Below are positions 21,595 to 32,593 of a stretch of 64,000 nt of DNA, in pieces (the stretch's first letter is position 1; every line of letters starts with the position of its first letter). Below the pieces are notes generated by a model that saw nothing but the letters and a program-made list of their open reading frames with translations, did not search any database and was not told where the DNA came from. The stretch is taken from positions 1-64,000 of the forward strand of contig FWCC01000064.1 of assembly GCA_900169235.1 (NCBI GenBank), read 5' to 3'. Origin of the DNA: Zarea fungicola (lineage: Eukaryota; Ascomycota; Sordariomycetes; Hypocreales; Cordycipitaceae). The position numbers and the translations under genes are program-made.

Positions 21595-23834
21595 ATGGCC
21601 GAGCATCGAATCCACCAACTGGCTGACCATGTCGTAGCGAGCGCCCGGATCAGACATCCACTGGACCCTCTTGATGCAAGCGAAATTGAGCTTGCCATCG
21701 CAGTGATTCGCAAAGAACATGGCTTCGTTTTCTTCAACACGATCACTTTGCAGGAGCCACGGAAGCAGCAGATGCTGCGTTGGTTAGCAGATCCGTCAGC
21801 CACACCCCGGCCGCCAAGAGTCGCGGATGTAGTTGTTGTCAACCACGAGGGAACGGTTTATGATGGCTTGGTTGACCTCGGCCGGAAAGCAATCGTCAAA
21901 TGGGAGCGGGCGGAAGAGGCACAGCCTATCGTGCTTGCGGAAGAGATGATCAATGTCGAGCATCTTCTGCGCAAAGACCCGAGAGTGATTGAGCAATGCG
22001 GCATTCTGGGCATTCCACCCCAAGACATGCACAAGGTGTACTGCGACCCGTGGACTATAACACATGACGAGCGTTTCGGCACCAAAATTCGTGCACAGCA
22101 GGCCCTGATGTTTTATCGGCCCCATATGGACGATAATCAGTACGCATTTCCTCTGGACTTCTTCCCAATTTTCAACGCCACTACGAAGCAAGTCATTGAC
22201 ATTGAAGTCCCTCCAGTCCGACGCCCCGTGAGTTCAGCACAGCCAAACAACTATCATGTGCCAGATATTGAGCGAACGGGAGGCTACCGAAAGGATTTGA
22301 AGCCCATCAATATCACACAGCCAGAGGGAGTCTCGTTTACCGTGGATGGGCATGTTATCGCCTGGCAGAACTGGTCCATCCACGTTGGATTCAACTACCG
22401 AGAGGGCATTGTGCTCAACAACATCAGCTTTTATGACAAGTTTGAGGGAAAATCGCGACCGCTGTTCTATCGTCTTTCAATTGCCGAAATGGTCGTTCCA
22501 TACGGCAACCCTGATCATCCGCACCACCGCAAGCATGCCTTTGACCTTGGCGAGTACGGCGCGGGATACATGTCCAACTCGTTGGCCCTAGGCTGCGACT
22601 GTAAAGGCGCCATTCACTACATGGATGCCCATTTCCCAACCCAAGCGGGCCACGTTCGGACACTCAAAAATGCAATCTGCATCCACGAAGAGGATGCCGG
22701 AATCCTCTTCAAGCATACTGACTTTCGTGATGAAAGCACAATCATAACGCGTGGCAGGAAGCTCATCATCTCACACATCTTCACCGCAGCCAACTACGAG
22801 TACTGCGTGTATTGGACATTTCTACAGGATGGCACTATCCAGCTCGAAATCAAGCTAACCGGTATTCTCAACACGTCTAGCCACACCGCAGGCGAGGATA
22901 CACAGGGCTACGGAAACGAGGTATATACAGGTGTCAATGCGCACAACCACCAGCACCTCTTCTGTTTACGCTTGGATCCCAATATAGATGGCAACGAAAA
23001 CACTATTTTCCAGGTTGACGCTACCGCAAGCAAGAACCCTGTTGGTTCAGCGCAGAACAAGCATGGAAATGCCTTCTTTGCTGCCAAGACAAAGTACTCA
23101 ACAGCCAAGGAAGGACAGGGTGATTATAATGGGTCGAGCAGCCGGACATGGGACATTGCAAATGAGAATAAGCTGAACAAACACAGTCGTAAGCCAGCTG
23201 CCTACAAGCTCGTTAGTCGGGAGATAGCCCCGATGCTGGCGCAAGAAGATGGTATGGCGTGGCGAAGGGCTGGCTTTGCACGCCACGCTGTTCACGTTAC
23301 CAAATGTAAGTACGCAAAGCAGGGCTATATTTTGCGTGTATTGATGTAATACGTCCTTTCTGTTGCACTCTTTCCCTCCCCCCCCAGAATACGTTGAATC
23401 CTTGGCTGACATAGAAAATGGCATAACCCAGACCAGGATGATCAACTTTATCCTGCTGGCCGTCACGTCCCTCAAACCTCCGGCTTACCCTCCAAAGGCT
23501 TGCCTGAATGGATAGCAGCCAACCCAAACGAGAATATTGCCAACACAGACATTGTTCTCTGGCACACTTTTGGAGTCACGCACTTCCCCACGCCCGAAGA
23601 CTTTCCGATTATGCCCGCGGAGCCGATTTCGCTGCTTCTGAGGCCAAGAAACTTCTTTGAGAGGAACCCTTGCATGGACAGTAAGTGCTTGCAACAGCTC
23701 GAAGTGACTGTGAATATTCTGGGAACTAACTATCCTCCATAGTTCCACCATCATATGCCATCACTCCAAGCGAAGTGCAGGCTGGGAAGAAAGGTTGCGG
23801 GTGCAGCGGTGGCAGTGCAAGTGTCCAAGTCTGA
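21595..23834 (+). CDS. Copper amine oxidase (TPQ-dependent)
   Basis: Oxidises primary amines to aldehyde, ammonia and peroxide; fungal members are usually peroxisomal. Three exons: 21595-23305, 23432-23680 and 23743-23834, giving 683 aa, the usual length. The first intron (126 nt) joins HVTK to YQDDQLYPAGRH; nearer acceptors give stops or a wrong frame. The second is 62 nt. The topaquinone precursor tyrosine is in TAANYEY (about residue 402). Copper ligands are the HQH pair in HNHQHLF and the later His in LWHTFGVTH. The catalytic base Asp is in AFDLGEYGAG. N2 and N3 domains precede the catalytic domain. The C-terminus has an odd Cys/Gly patch (KKGCGCSGG) and ends SVQV, with no clear SKL-type peroxisomal signal. 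Its neighbours suggest ammonia release from an imported amine. Confidence 0.95.
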
Positions 23835-24523
23835 TTACTGCAACCTTCATGTAGATGTCTGAGATGTTTTTACATGCTTCACTGGTAAAGATGTAGCCAC
23901 AGAAATTATGTACAGACTCCCGTAGCAAGTAACTAAGAATGAGTAGCGCTATGCGCATATTTTCAGACACTATATCCTATGATTCCACAGACGTTATTGA
24001 ACCTTTTCTCAGGTTACTGTTCATGGAAAGATATCTGATTACGAAATTGGTGGCATTCTTATATATTTTGGTGGCAATATTTGCTCCTATCGCCTGTCTC
24101 AAATCAGGCCGGCTCATATGAAGAAATCAAGATGTCCAGGATTTCATGGGCGTCTTTTTGTTACAGCTGGCAGTCTGAGTATTGGAATACAAAGCTAAAC
24201 CCAATTTCTCTAAATCAGATAAAAAATTTCATTTAGAGTGAGAGTGTAGACACGGAGTTGTTTGTCGAGACACCCATTTCTGGCGCCGTCAGGTGCCCGT
24301 GGGGCATTTATTACTAGGCGCTGACCCAGTGCTGGCCAGCGGCTACAGGCAAAACTTACCCAGGCTTTTTGAGTTTTCCGAGGCTCAAATTCCATAACCG
24401 TCCCAATTTTCAAACCGCCTCAGCTCTGCGATTGTTAAAATCTCGATTGCCCGGATTTCCGAGCGACTGCAAGCTCCTCTAAATATTGCACTTGCTTTAA
24501 ATCAGCGCATTTAAATCACAGTC
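23835..24523. other. Intergenic, no gene seen
   Basis: AT-rich in its first half (polyadenylation side of the amine oxidase gene) and presumably the promoter of the next gene in its second half. No supported element. Confidence 0.5.
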
Positions 24524-25531
24524 ATGGCAGAAGGTGGTCTGTCGCGGGCGACCTTTGCAAAGCTCTCGCCGCACCCGTACCTTCTCGCTAATCTCGAGCC
24601 CTCAAACAACGATATTCCGCCTGCGCGAAGCAACGGCCGCGCTGCAGAAGAGGCCCGCAAGCCTGAAGTCAATGTCTCATCACTCTCACATGCCCATGGT
24701 AGCTCTCTTGTACGAATTGGCGACACGACAGCAATCTGCGGCGTCCGCGGCGAGACTATCCTCACCACCAACATTCCAAGCTACCGAGCATCCAACACCG
24801 ACTCGGAGCTGAGTGACTATGACCTGCTCGTTCCAAACATTGAGCTGGCGACTGGTTCCTCTCCACAGAATCTCCCAGGCGGTCCACCCTCGACACTCGC
24901 GCAGACGCTCAGCACAAGAGTGTACTCGCTGCTGCACAGCTCGAAGCTGCTGAACGCGGCCGACTTTCGCATATGGCATACCCCAACAGCGGACCCGACG
25001 CCGGCCGATGATGAGGAAATGCAAGACGCGGACGCCGAAATCACTGACGAGCGCCAAGTAATTGCGTACTGGGTGCTCTACATTGACATCTTCTTCATCT
25101 CACTCGACGGAAACCAGTTTGACGCCGCCTGGGCAGCGATCCTAGCTGCCCTGCGTGACACCAAGCTGCCACAGGCTCGCTACGACCCGGACCGAGAGAT
25201 CGTCATCTGCTCCCGGAAGGACCCCAAGCCGCTCTCCGTCAATGGCTTCCCCATTGCGTGCACTGCGGCCGTCTTCACCGGGAAGGAAACGGATCGCCCG
25301 ACTGAGGGCAAGTACTGGGTGCTGGTTGACCCGGACACATTGGAGGAGTCCCTGTGTGACGAGACGCTCACCGTGGTGGCGGATTGTACCGGCGGGTCTA
25401 CAAGCATTTTGTCCATTTCAAAACATGGTGGCACGGTTCTCACGCCGAAGCTCCTGAGGTCTAAGCAGTTACTAGGCTTCGTGGAGAAGAGCTGGAAGGG
25501 GTTTGCCGACGCCGTGTCTTTGCAAGGATAG
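24524..25531 (+). CDS. rrp43: Exosome complex subunit Rrp43 (RNase PH-like)
   Basis: Ring subunit of the RNA exosome, which trims and degrades RNA in nucleus and cytoplasm. Single exon of 335 aa with an ATG in good context (CAGTCATGG). The RNase PH fold is marked by HPYLLANLEP at the N-terminus, SSLVRIGDTTAICGVRGE (about residues 60-77), and the late WVLVDPDTLEESLCDETLTVV strand region (about 263-285). An acidic insertion around 155-168 (PADDEEMQDADAE) lies between the strands. In fungi the ring RNase PH subunits lack phosphorolytic activity, so a structural role is expected. Rrp42 or Rrp45 are the nearest alternatives, but the N-terminal HPYLLANLEP block fits Rrp43. Confidence 0.87.
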   Translation: MAEGGLSRATFAKLSPHPYLLANLEPSNNDIPPARSNGRAAEEARKPEVNVSSLSHAHGSSLVRIGDTTAICGVRGETILTTNIPSYRASNTDSELSDYDLLVPNIELATGSSPQNLPGGPPSTLAQTLSTRVYSLLHSSKLLNAADFRIWHTPTADPTPADDEEMQDADAEITDERQVIAYWVLYIDIFFISLDGNQFDAAWAAILAALRDTKLPQARYDPDREIVICSRKDPKPLSVNGFPIACTAAVFTGKETDRPTEGKYWVLVDPDTLEESLCDETLTVVADCTGGSTSILSISKHGGTVLTPKLLRSKQLLGFVEKSWKGFADAVSLQG

Positions 25532-26374
25532 CATCAAATAATAATAAAAAACAGCATGATACCCATTGGCAGAACATCTTGTCAAATAAAGACTCCTTTA
25601 TTACAGCTACTACGTGGGCAAAAAAAAAATAAAAACCCTTTACTAGCAAAAGAAAACTTAAGGATAATTCTTGTAGCATGGAATGTATCAGCAATTCGAA
25701 CCACCCTTTCAGACTTAATTCTAGGGCAGTAGATACCAGCCGACAGCTCACTCTACCACTCAATTCAAAAGAAATCACAATGCCACGGGGCTACCGTGAG
25801 ATAGCCGAAAGACGCCGCGAAAAGTATTTTGATGCGAGTGGTTAGAGAAGAAGGAAAAAAAAGAATGTAAAGTTCCCGCAGCCCACTACGAACTTTGTGG
25901 ATGCTGCCGCCAGTCCGCTACCGCCTGAGGCATGAGGGCTAAACTAAAAGGCACTAAGCACAACTTGAAATATACTAACCACTTTCTACGATTTTAGGTT
26001 TAGTGCCTCAATTATGCATTTTCATCCTACATTTACCAGCCATCATATTCTACCTACATTACGCAGTTTCGGTCTGCAATTCCCAGGCATTAACCACATA
26101 TATAGCCTCAGTGCTGTTGGTAAAATTTTCGACAATAGCAGGATCGGTGGAATTATTTCTATTTTGAAATGGAAGAATTAACAAGAGTAATGCCCGTACT
26201 GTGTCGAATGAAGCATAATTATGCTCCTTGGCACATCTGGCCACCCTGAGGCAGCACGCACGCACCCCACTTGACTAGCACTCCTCCACCAGTACTTATT
26301 CGCCCAAAAAATTCTTCCTCTTCCTCTCTTTCCTGGCTCCGTTTCTCCTTCATCACAGCAAGCCCTGCGCAAGC
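25532..26374. other. Intergenic, no gene seen
   Basis: Holds the 3' end of rrp43 (A-rich run near 25620-25635) and the promoter of the Rab escort gene. A GGTTCGAATTG string on the minus strand near 25690 resembles a tRNA B box, but no tRNA fold surrounds it. Confidence 0.5.
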
Positions 26375-28176
26375 ATGGAATCCCTCTCAGACACAGATTG
26401 GGATGTAGTTATCAGCGGCACGGGACTGCAACAGTCCCTATTCGCCCTGTAAGCTTGGATTCCATCAAAAAGCGGCTTAGATGCTTCCCTACCTAGAGAA
26501 GGAGACGACTTCTGACTGACCCCGTGTTGGAAAAAGGGCCCTCTCTCGATCAGGCAAAAAGATCCTACACGTCGATCCACAAGGCTACTATGGCGAACAC
26601 GAAGCTGCACTTTGCCTTGAAGAAGCTGATGCATGGGCCGAGAAGCATGCATCACCGACAGCAAACGGACTCTTTCGTGCCGCCGAGGTGACTCAGCGCG
26701 CCATGGTGCCATCGTCTCGTGCGTATAGCTTGGCCCTTGCGCCACAGATCATACACACACGATCCGAGCTCCTGACCAAGCTTGTCTCCTCGAAGGCGTT
26801 TCGGCAGATTGAGTTTCAGGCCGTCGGCTCGTTTTTCATCTTCCAGCCCGCTGCGGCACGACCGGAAGAAGCTGCGGCAGAACCAGCGAGGCCCACACTC
26901 TCTCGCATCCCGTCGACAAGAGAGGACGTCTTCTCTAGCACTGCGATAGCAGCCCGAGCTAAGCGTTCCCTGATGAAGTTTCTTAAGTTTGTGCTTGACT
27001 ACGAGTCGGAGCCGCAGGTGGAGATATGGAAGCCCAGTGCCGATAAACCGCTCGCCGAGTTTCTGTCCTCTCAGTTCAAGCTGGATGCTATGCTCCAGTC
27101 ATATGTCATCACTCTGACCCTCAGCCTAGATGGAAACATCTCGGTCGAGGACGGATTAGTGGCTATTAGCCGCCACCTGAGCTCCATGGGCGTTTTTGGT
27201 CCCGGTTTTGCTGCCGTGTATCCAAAATGGGGTGGCTTGTCGGAAGTCTGCCAAGTAGGCTGCCGTGCGGCCGCTGTTGGCGGTGCTGTGTACATGCTTG
27301 ACACAGGTATCACGAATATTACTCCACGGCAAGATGATGCGACGAAACTGGATATTGCCCTATCGAATGATATGGTGGTCAAGACGCAAACCTTGTTCCG
27401 CGGCTCAGCGGCCGCTCCTGACAATGGCGTCTGCCTCACCCGCAGCACGGCTGTAGTTGATACCACTATGCCAGCCTTGTTTAAAGCAGTAGCTGACGGG
27501 GCACCAACCCCATCGGCTACTATCGTGGCATTCCCTACCGGCTCGGTGACAGACGGCAATGGGCATACATCTAGGTATCCCATATATGCCATGGTACACT
27601 CGAGTGACACGGGGGAATGCCCAACTGGTCAATGTAAGCTTTGGATCCCTTTCCTCATACCTTTTGCATTATCCCAGTGTCCGGATGAACACGAATACGA
27701 ATACTTATCTACATTGTCTGACTACAATGACGAATAATCTTCTGACAACCTGATTGACACCGTCTTTTCACATTGTTACTTGAACTTAGATGCAATCGGC
27801 AAGTTGCTAACCGTGTTTATGACTAGGTATCATCTATCTCAGTTCAATCACTACACCTGAGTCCAAGTGTCTCCTTGAGGCAGCTCTGTCGTCGCTGCTT
27901 CAAGCTGTAGCTCACCGGCATGCGACGGCAAGTATACTCTATAAGCTACAATACGAGCAAATAGGGGCCCAGACCCCATCTTTACATACTGTGGAGGATG
28001 CTGCCACTATCACATTTGGTCCTCCATTAGTGGAACTGGCGTTTCCTGACGCAATTCTTCAGTCAGTGCGAGAAGCCTGGGAGGCGCTTATGGGGCATGA
28101 CGGTGTAACTGACACTCAGTATCTCGTGTTTGAAGACCGCGAAGGTGTTGATGATGACGACGTATTTGAGGGCTAG
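26375..28176 (+). CDS. mrs6: Rab escort protein (Rab GGTase component A)
   Basis: Presents Rab GTPases to geranylgeranyl transferase II so that they can be lipidated for membrane traffic. Three exons: 26375-26448, 26537-27633 and 27827-28176, with introns of 88 and 193 nt, giving 506 aa. The dinucleotide-fold start WDVVISGTGLQQSLFALALS continues into GKKILHVDPQGYYG across the first intron, the hallmark of the GDI/REP superfamily. A second conserved block is FGPGFAAVYPKWGGLSEVCQ (about residues 245-264), followed by the ring AAAVGGAVYML. A longer insertion between about 110 and 150 favours REP over RabGDI, which is about 450 aa. The second intron is longer than its neighbours and its join (GQC to IIYLSS) rests on the frame and the TGACTAG acceptor. 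The C-terminus is acidic. Confidence 0.9.
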
Positions 28177-28692
28177 TTTATACCACGTATACCATGTAGA
28201 TTTTTGCGTATCAATGAATAAAGACCTGTGATATTACTGAAGTTTTATCTATTGGCTATCAATGTGGTGAATAATGTACGTGACCTGTAACCCATGTACG
28301 CCAATTTTCAATGTCATGCCAATTATGACCCGAACTTATCCCTGGGTCCGTCTCCCCCAAGCTGAATGAAACAAGTAAGTAAGAATAAACTAAATTGAGC
28401 CAAATAATTCCCCGAAGCTAATGAACGAAAAAAGAAAAAAAGAAAAACTGCACCATTTCAGATGATCCGATTCAACCCGCACCGATTCCCAGAAGCAAGG
28501 CCAAAAAGGGCAAGAACGAAGAAAGAAATTAGAGACGTGGTAAACATCTTTATTTTATTTGTGAAATGCCCATAACCCCAAGAACAAGGAAGAAGGGAAG
28601 GAAAAGTTGTCTCAACAGGGAGAAAAAGAGCAACAAAGAAACAAGAAGACGCCAAAACCCAGTTTAAGCAACTAAGCAAGACAAGGAAATTA
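28177..28692. other. Convergent 3' intergenic region
   Basis: Between the 3' ends of the Rab escort and rec8 genes. AT-rich, with A runs at about 28425-28445. No gene seen. Confidence 0.6.
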
Positions 28693-31150
28693 TTATTCCT
28701 CAATACCGGCGCCAGGTGAAAGATTGATGCCCACGTAAATAATACCGAAAGGCTCCGTGCTATTCTCATTGTTCTCCTGACGCACATTTATGACGCCACG
28801 CGTGGCCAGCGAGAGCACATGCATAAAAGCATGCGCTGCTATGGCACTATCGTGCTTCAGTGGATTGATAATGTGCTCAAAGTCGATCCAGCGGCGATCA
28901 CTTTCACTGGTCTCGTTACCTGAAGGAGAAGGAGCCACTACTGTTCCCTGACAGCCGTACGCGACAGCGCGCTTGGAGGCGTATTCAAGAAATTCCTGGC
29001 TAGGCACATCAAGACCAGCATAGGCTGCATCAGTAAAGTCTAGGACTGGATCAACGTCCATTGACGAATCAAAAAAAGACACCGGCTCTGCGGCTCCGCG
29101 TGATGGCGTCGGGGGCGCGATCTGATCGCTGTGACGATCCAAGCCGGCGATGAGATTGGTGCTCCTGTGCAACAAAGGGCTCGGGGCGATCTGCTGCAGC
29201 TGGTGTTGATAGCTGGTCTTTTGCGCACTGCCCGATGGAGGCGCTCGAATAGAGGACCCGGGGACGGCAGAGCCTTGTCTGCTCCAGGGCATGAGAGAGG
29301 AGGAGTGGTGGTCTTCCATGGCCGGCACGGCGTCCATGCCCATTTCAAAGTGCGAGTCATCGTGACCTGTCATGAGAATGTCCTCGTCGGCATGAGCGAC
29401 GACGCCACCACGACCTTTTTCGACAATTCTGTCATAGTCGATTCTGGCTTTGACATTGCGCTGCTGATTCAGAGCGGCGGCTTCCTCCTAGAAAGCCTCG
29501 TCTGACTTGCGACGACGGCGTCGGCCGTACGGCGCCGCGGGCCCCTCTTCCTGCACAGCAAAGTTGTCCGGGTGTAGCTGCGCGAGGATGTTCTGGCCGT
29601 TGAACTGGGCAGCCAAGGAGTGTGCAACACCCTGCATGCGAGCGAAGAGGCCTAAACCGGCAATAGCGTTGTCAAGCATGTAAAATTGTGCGTTCTTCTT
29701 GGCCTGCGCGACGGTGGTGCCGACCTTGGGCTTGGTGGCTCGGCCCATTCTATCGACGTAGTTTTCTGCCCACTCCCTCTGCTCACTTCGGCGCAGCGAA
29801 ACCTCGTCGTCTATAAAGGCACCAGGTCTTACAGTCTTGCGACGGCGTCTGGCTGGAGCTGCTGCAGCTTGCGCAATTTCGGTGGTGGTGGTTGTAGAGA
29901 CAGTTTGTGCGGTTTCGGACACCACACGCGGAATCAATTTGGCAGGCACTGGAAAGGCCTCTGCATCCTCAGGGAGCATCTGCCCGTCCACCATCATTAG
30001 GAAATCCTCCTCGGGATGGAGCGGCACCCGTGCACCAGACGCTGGCATAGATACATTTGAGGGCATATCCCCAAAGAACGGCGGGAGCTGGGGCTCCTCC
30101 TCAACGATGTCGACAAGATTGCCGTCGCCGTCAAAATTGAGATCAATACCGGAAATGGGGTCGAAGTCATCGGCCTGGAAGGGTATAAAGTCAGGCATGT
30201 TATCGTCTTGTTGGCTAAGAACGCCGAGTTTGGATTGCGGCGAACTGCTTCGGCCAAGATGGGAAGCTAGTCTGTAACTTCCAGCAGAATGCGAAGAAGG
30301 GGGGATCTCGAGATTTATCAGTGTAGTTTGTTGGTGAACGGAACTGTGTCTGCTTGTGTATTGCTGCAGCGGTGTCATCTGTGAGTACTTGTTTGCAGAT
30401 CCTTGGCTGGGTACTGCGAGCCAGTCCGTATCTATAATATTAATGTCCAGTGGTGGAAGTTGGCTCATGGGATCAAATTCGGGATCGTCTTGTAAAGTAA
30501 TACTGGCACGTCTAAGAGAGTGAAACAAAGACCAATTAGCGAAAGAGGAAGGTTGGTAACAAAGTAAGTAGATGTGCAACAAATCGGTTGAAAGAAGAGT
30601 CAAAAGAGCAATGAAAGGAGCTGCTTTGGTGATTTTCTTGAAAATAAATTACAAAAAGGCAGAACCTCTTGACTGCACGAGCACCTACTTTGCTTTGGCA
30701 GGTGGCAGATCGAGGTCGCTCGACTTGAGCGCCCGGAAAAAAGTCATCATGTCGGACTGTGTCTTCTCGGCATCGGAGAGAACATAGCTGCACTGGTCGG
30801 CAAAGACGCGTGAGACGCCGTAGAGGAGATTGCCTTGCAGACGCAGGGCCAGAGGAGCGCCAGGATCGAGGATCTTTTCGCAAGCTCGAGGCACGTTGAC
30901 ATCTTGGATGGCTCTTTTGTTCACGCGTTTCTGATGGGATCCTTTTCCAACCGTGGCGACGAGCCTAGAAGGAGACTAGGTATTAACTGGTGTGGTTCGC
31001 TTGTCTGGTTGATATCTCGCGATGGTCCATACCAAATAGTAGCCACGCCATATTGCGTGCTGGTTAAAACTGCAACGCGGCTTTAGACAAGATCGCCAAG
31101 TGGGCTCGCTGAGTTGGATACGGATTGCATACTTTGATTACTGTAGAACA
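28693..31150 (-). CDS. rec8: Meiotic cohesin kleisin Rec8, with in-frame TAG
   Basis: Alpha-kleisin that closes the cohesin ring and holds sister chromatids in meiosis. Exons: 31150-31132 (19 nt), 31069-31033 (37 nt), 30964-30689 and 30511-28693, total 2151 nt. The N-terminus MFYSNQILTSTQYGVATIW joins LVATVGKGSHQKR and leads into the Rad21/Rec8 N-domain (to about residue 95, GNLLYGVSRVFADQCSYVL). The middle is disordered and acidic, with a basic patch GRRRRRK near 445. The C-terminal winged helix (HDSAIAAHAFMHVLSLATRG, then FGIIYVGI) ends the protein. The frame is broken by a TAG at 29490-29488 (codon 452), after KSDEAF and before EEAAALNQQR, while the same frame stays open on both sides. It could be a real nonsense change, a sequencing error, or lie in a cryptic 69-nt intron with a poor GTGCAG donor. 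Annotated as coding because both domains are intact. Rec8 is favoured over Rad21 by the MFYS start. Confidence 0.82.
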
Positions 31151-32593
31151 TGATGAACTTGGAATAAAATAATGAATGAAAGAAAGGAATATGTCGGCTG
31201 GAAGGTAGATTGTGGATTTTCGTATTAGATTTCGTATTAGAACAGAGGCATGACGGGTTGTCAACGTCTGGGTCGAGTCAGCATCACCAACTTTGATTAC
31301 GATGGAAGTAAATGGAAGTAGATGATACGTGACCGCGTTTCAGACGCGCGCGTTTGCACTTTGCCAGCACCGGACTGACAGATGGCGCGATGGAGTGTCT
31401 GCCAGCTGGCAGCAGCTCACTTTGAGAGTGAGGCAGGATCGCTTTTATGTATCAAGACATTAAGAAGTATTCCATTGGAAGATATTAGATAGGTAAGCAC
31501 CATATAGTTATGAAGATCTCGTTCTAGTAGAAGAAAAGCCTCAGCAGAGAAGAAGAGTAAGTTACGTTGTGTATACACAAGATCCGGGCATTGTCACCGA
31601 GGGCATCCAAAGGTACGTCGCATCATTGAGGAACATGAAAAGAAGATGCATGTACTGATGATGAGGTTTGCAGGATTAAGAATCCCATCTCTCAGATGTA
31701 AATTCGCTGCCAGCCAGCATTTGTAACATCGTGCCAAAATGTCGTAGAGATTTGTAGCTGCTGTTTTTGCGGGAGTTTTTTTGTCTGTGAAGAGCATGCG
31801 CGAGGGATCAGGCGATGAGACATACTTTGGGATATCGGGACGCAACAACGCAGTACTTTGACGGGAGAGGCAGTCGGGTTAGACTTGGAATTCATGCTGC
31901 GAATAATCCAGGTTGACTTTGTGACATTTTCCTTCCACATTCTTTGAGTTGTCAACTGGTGAACGCTTTCTGCTTGCTTGACTGTGTGCCGTGCCCTGCA
32001 AGTAGATCGTCAGCCACCTTTTTTGCCTACTCCATCAACCGGGCAGCTGGGGGCCTGCCAAGCTTTTTGAGCCTGAAGGCACTGAGTGCCATGCCATGCC
32101 ATGCCATGCTCTTGGCGGGTGACTTTGGCGGCCTGACCGACCACAGCCCCTTGTTTCGTTTTTTTGCCCTACAGGTCCTTTTTCAGACCGTCTACAGCCC
32201 CTGTTCAAGGCACTTCAGATGCAGCCGGCTCTCGCTTCTCAGCGACAAGCGACCCCTCCCATATCGTAATGGTAATTCCTTGAGAGATGCCCCCTTACCT
32301 ATTAAACGTTAATGCCCCCACCGGCCACCCGCCGTCCTTGGCTTTGTTCAGCCTCCCCCCCCTGCGGCAGGCAAAAAAACCGTGGCCGATCCCACCAAAC
32401 CAACCTACTACTTACTGGTCATAATTAACAAGTTAGTCCCCCCAGCCAGAGGTCAAAGAGTCAATCAGTTAGCCTGAGCATCCATCATCCTCTAGCATCA
32501 CATCCGGCTGGTCCATCCCAATTCACGGACAGGACCCGTCTCCAGGGCGTTACCTGCTCGCTCCTGCTGGGTTGCGGCTACCTGCCACCCGTC
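31151..32593. other. Divergent promoter region, rec8 and Zn2Cys6 gene
   Basis: 1.4 kb between two divergent starts. No gene is supported. The part near 32.3-32.6 kb is CT-rich, as in a leader. A short TGCCA tandem repeat lies at 32087-32109. Confidence 0.5.
32087..32109. repeat. TGCCA tandem repeat
   Basis: More than four copies of the pentamer TGCCA in an intergenic region. Simple sequence with no evident function. Confidence 0.8.

Noticed and set aside
25680..25705. GGTTCGAATTG on the minus strand, like a tRNA B box
   Set aside because: No matching A box at the right distance and no cloverleaf stems.
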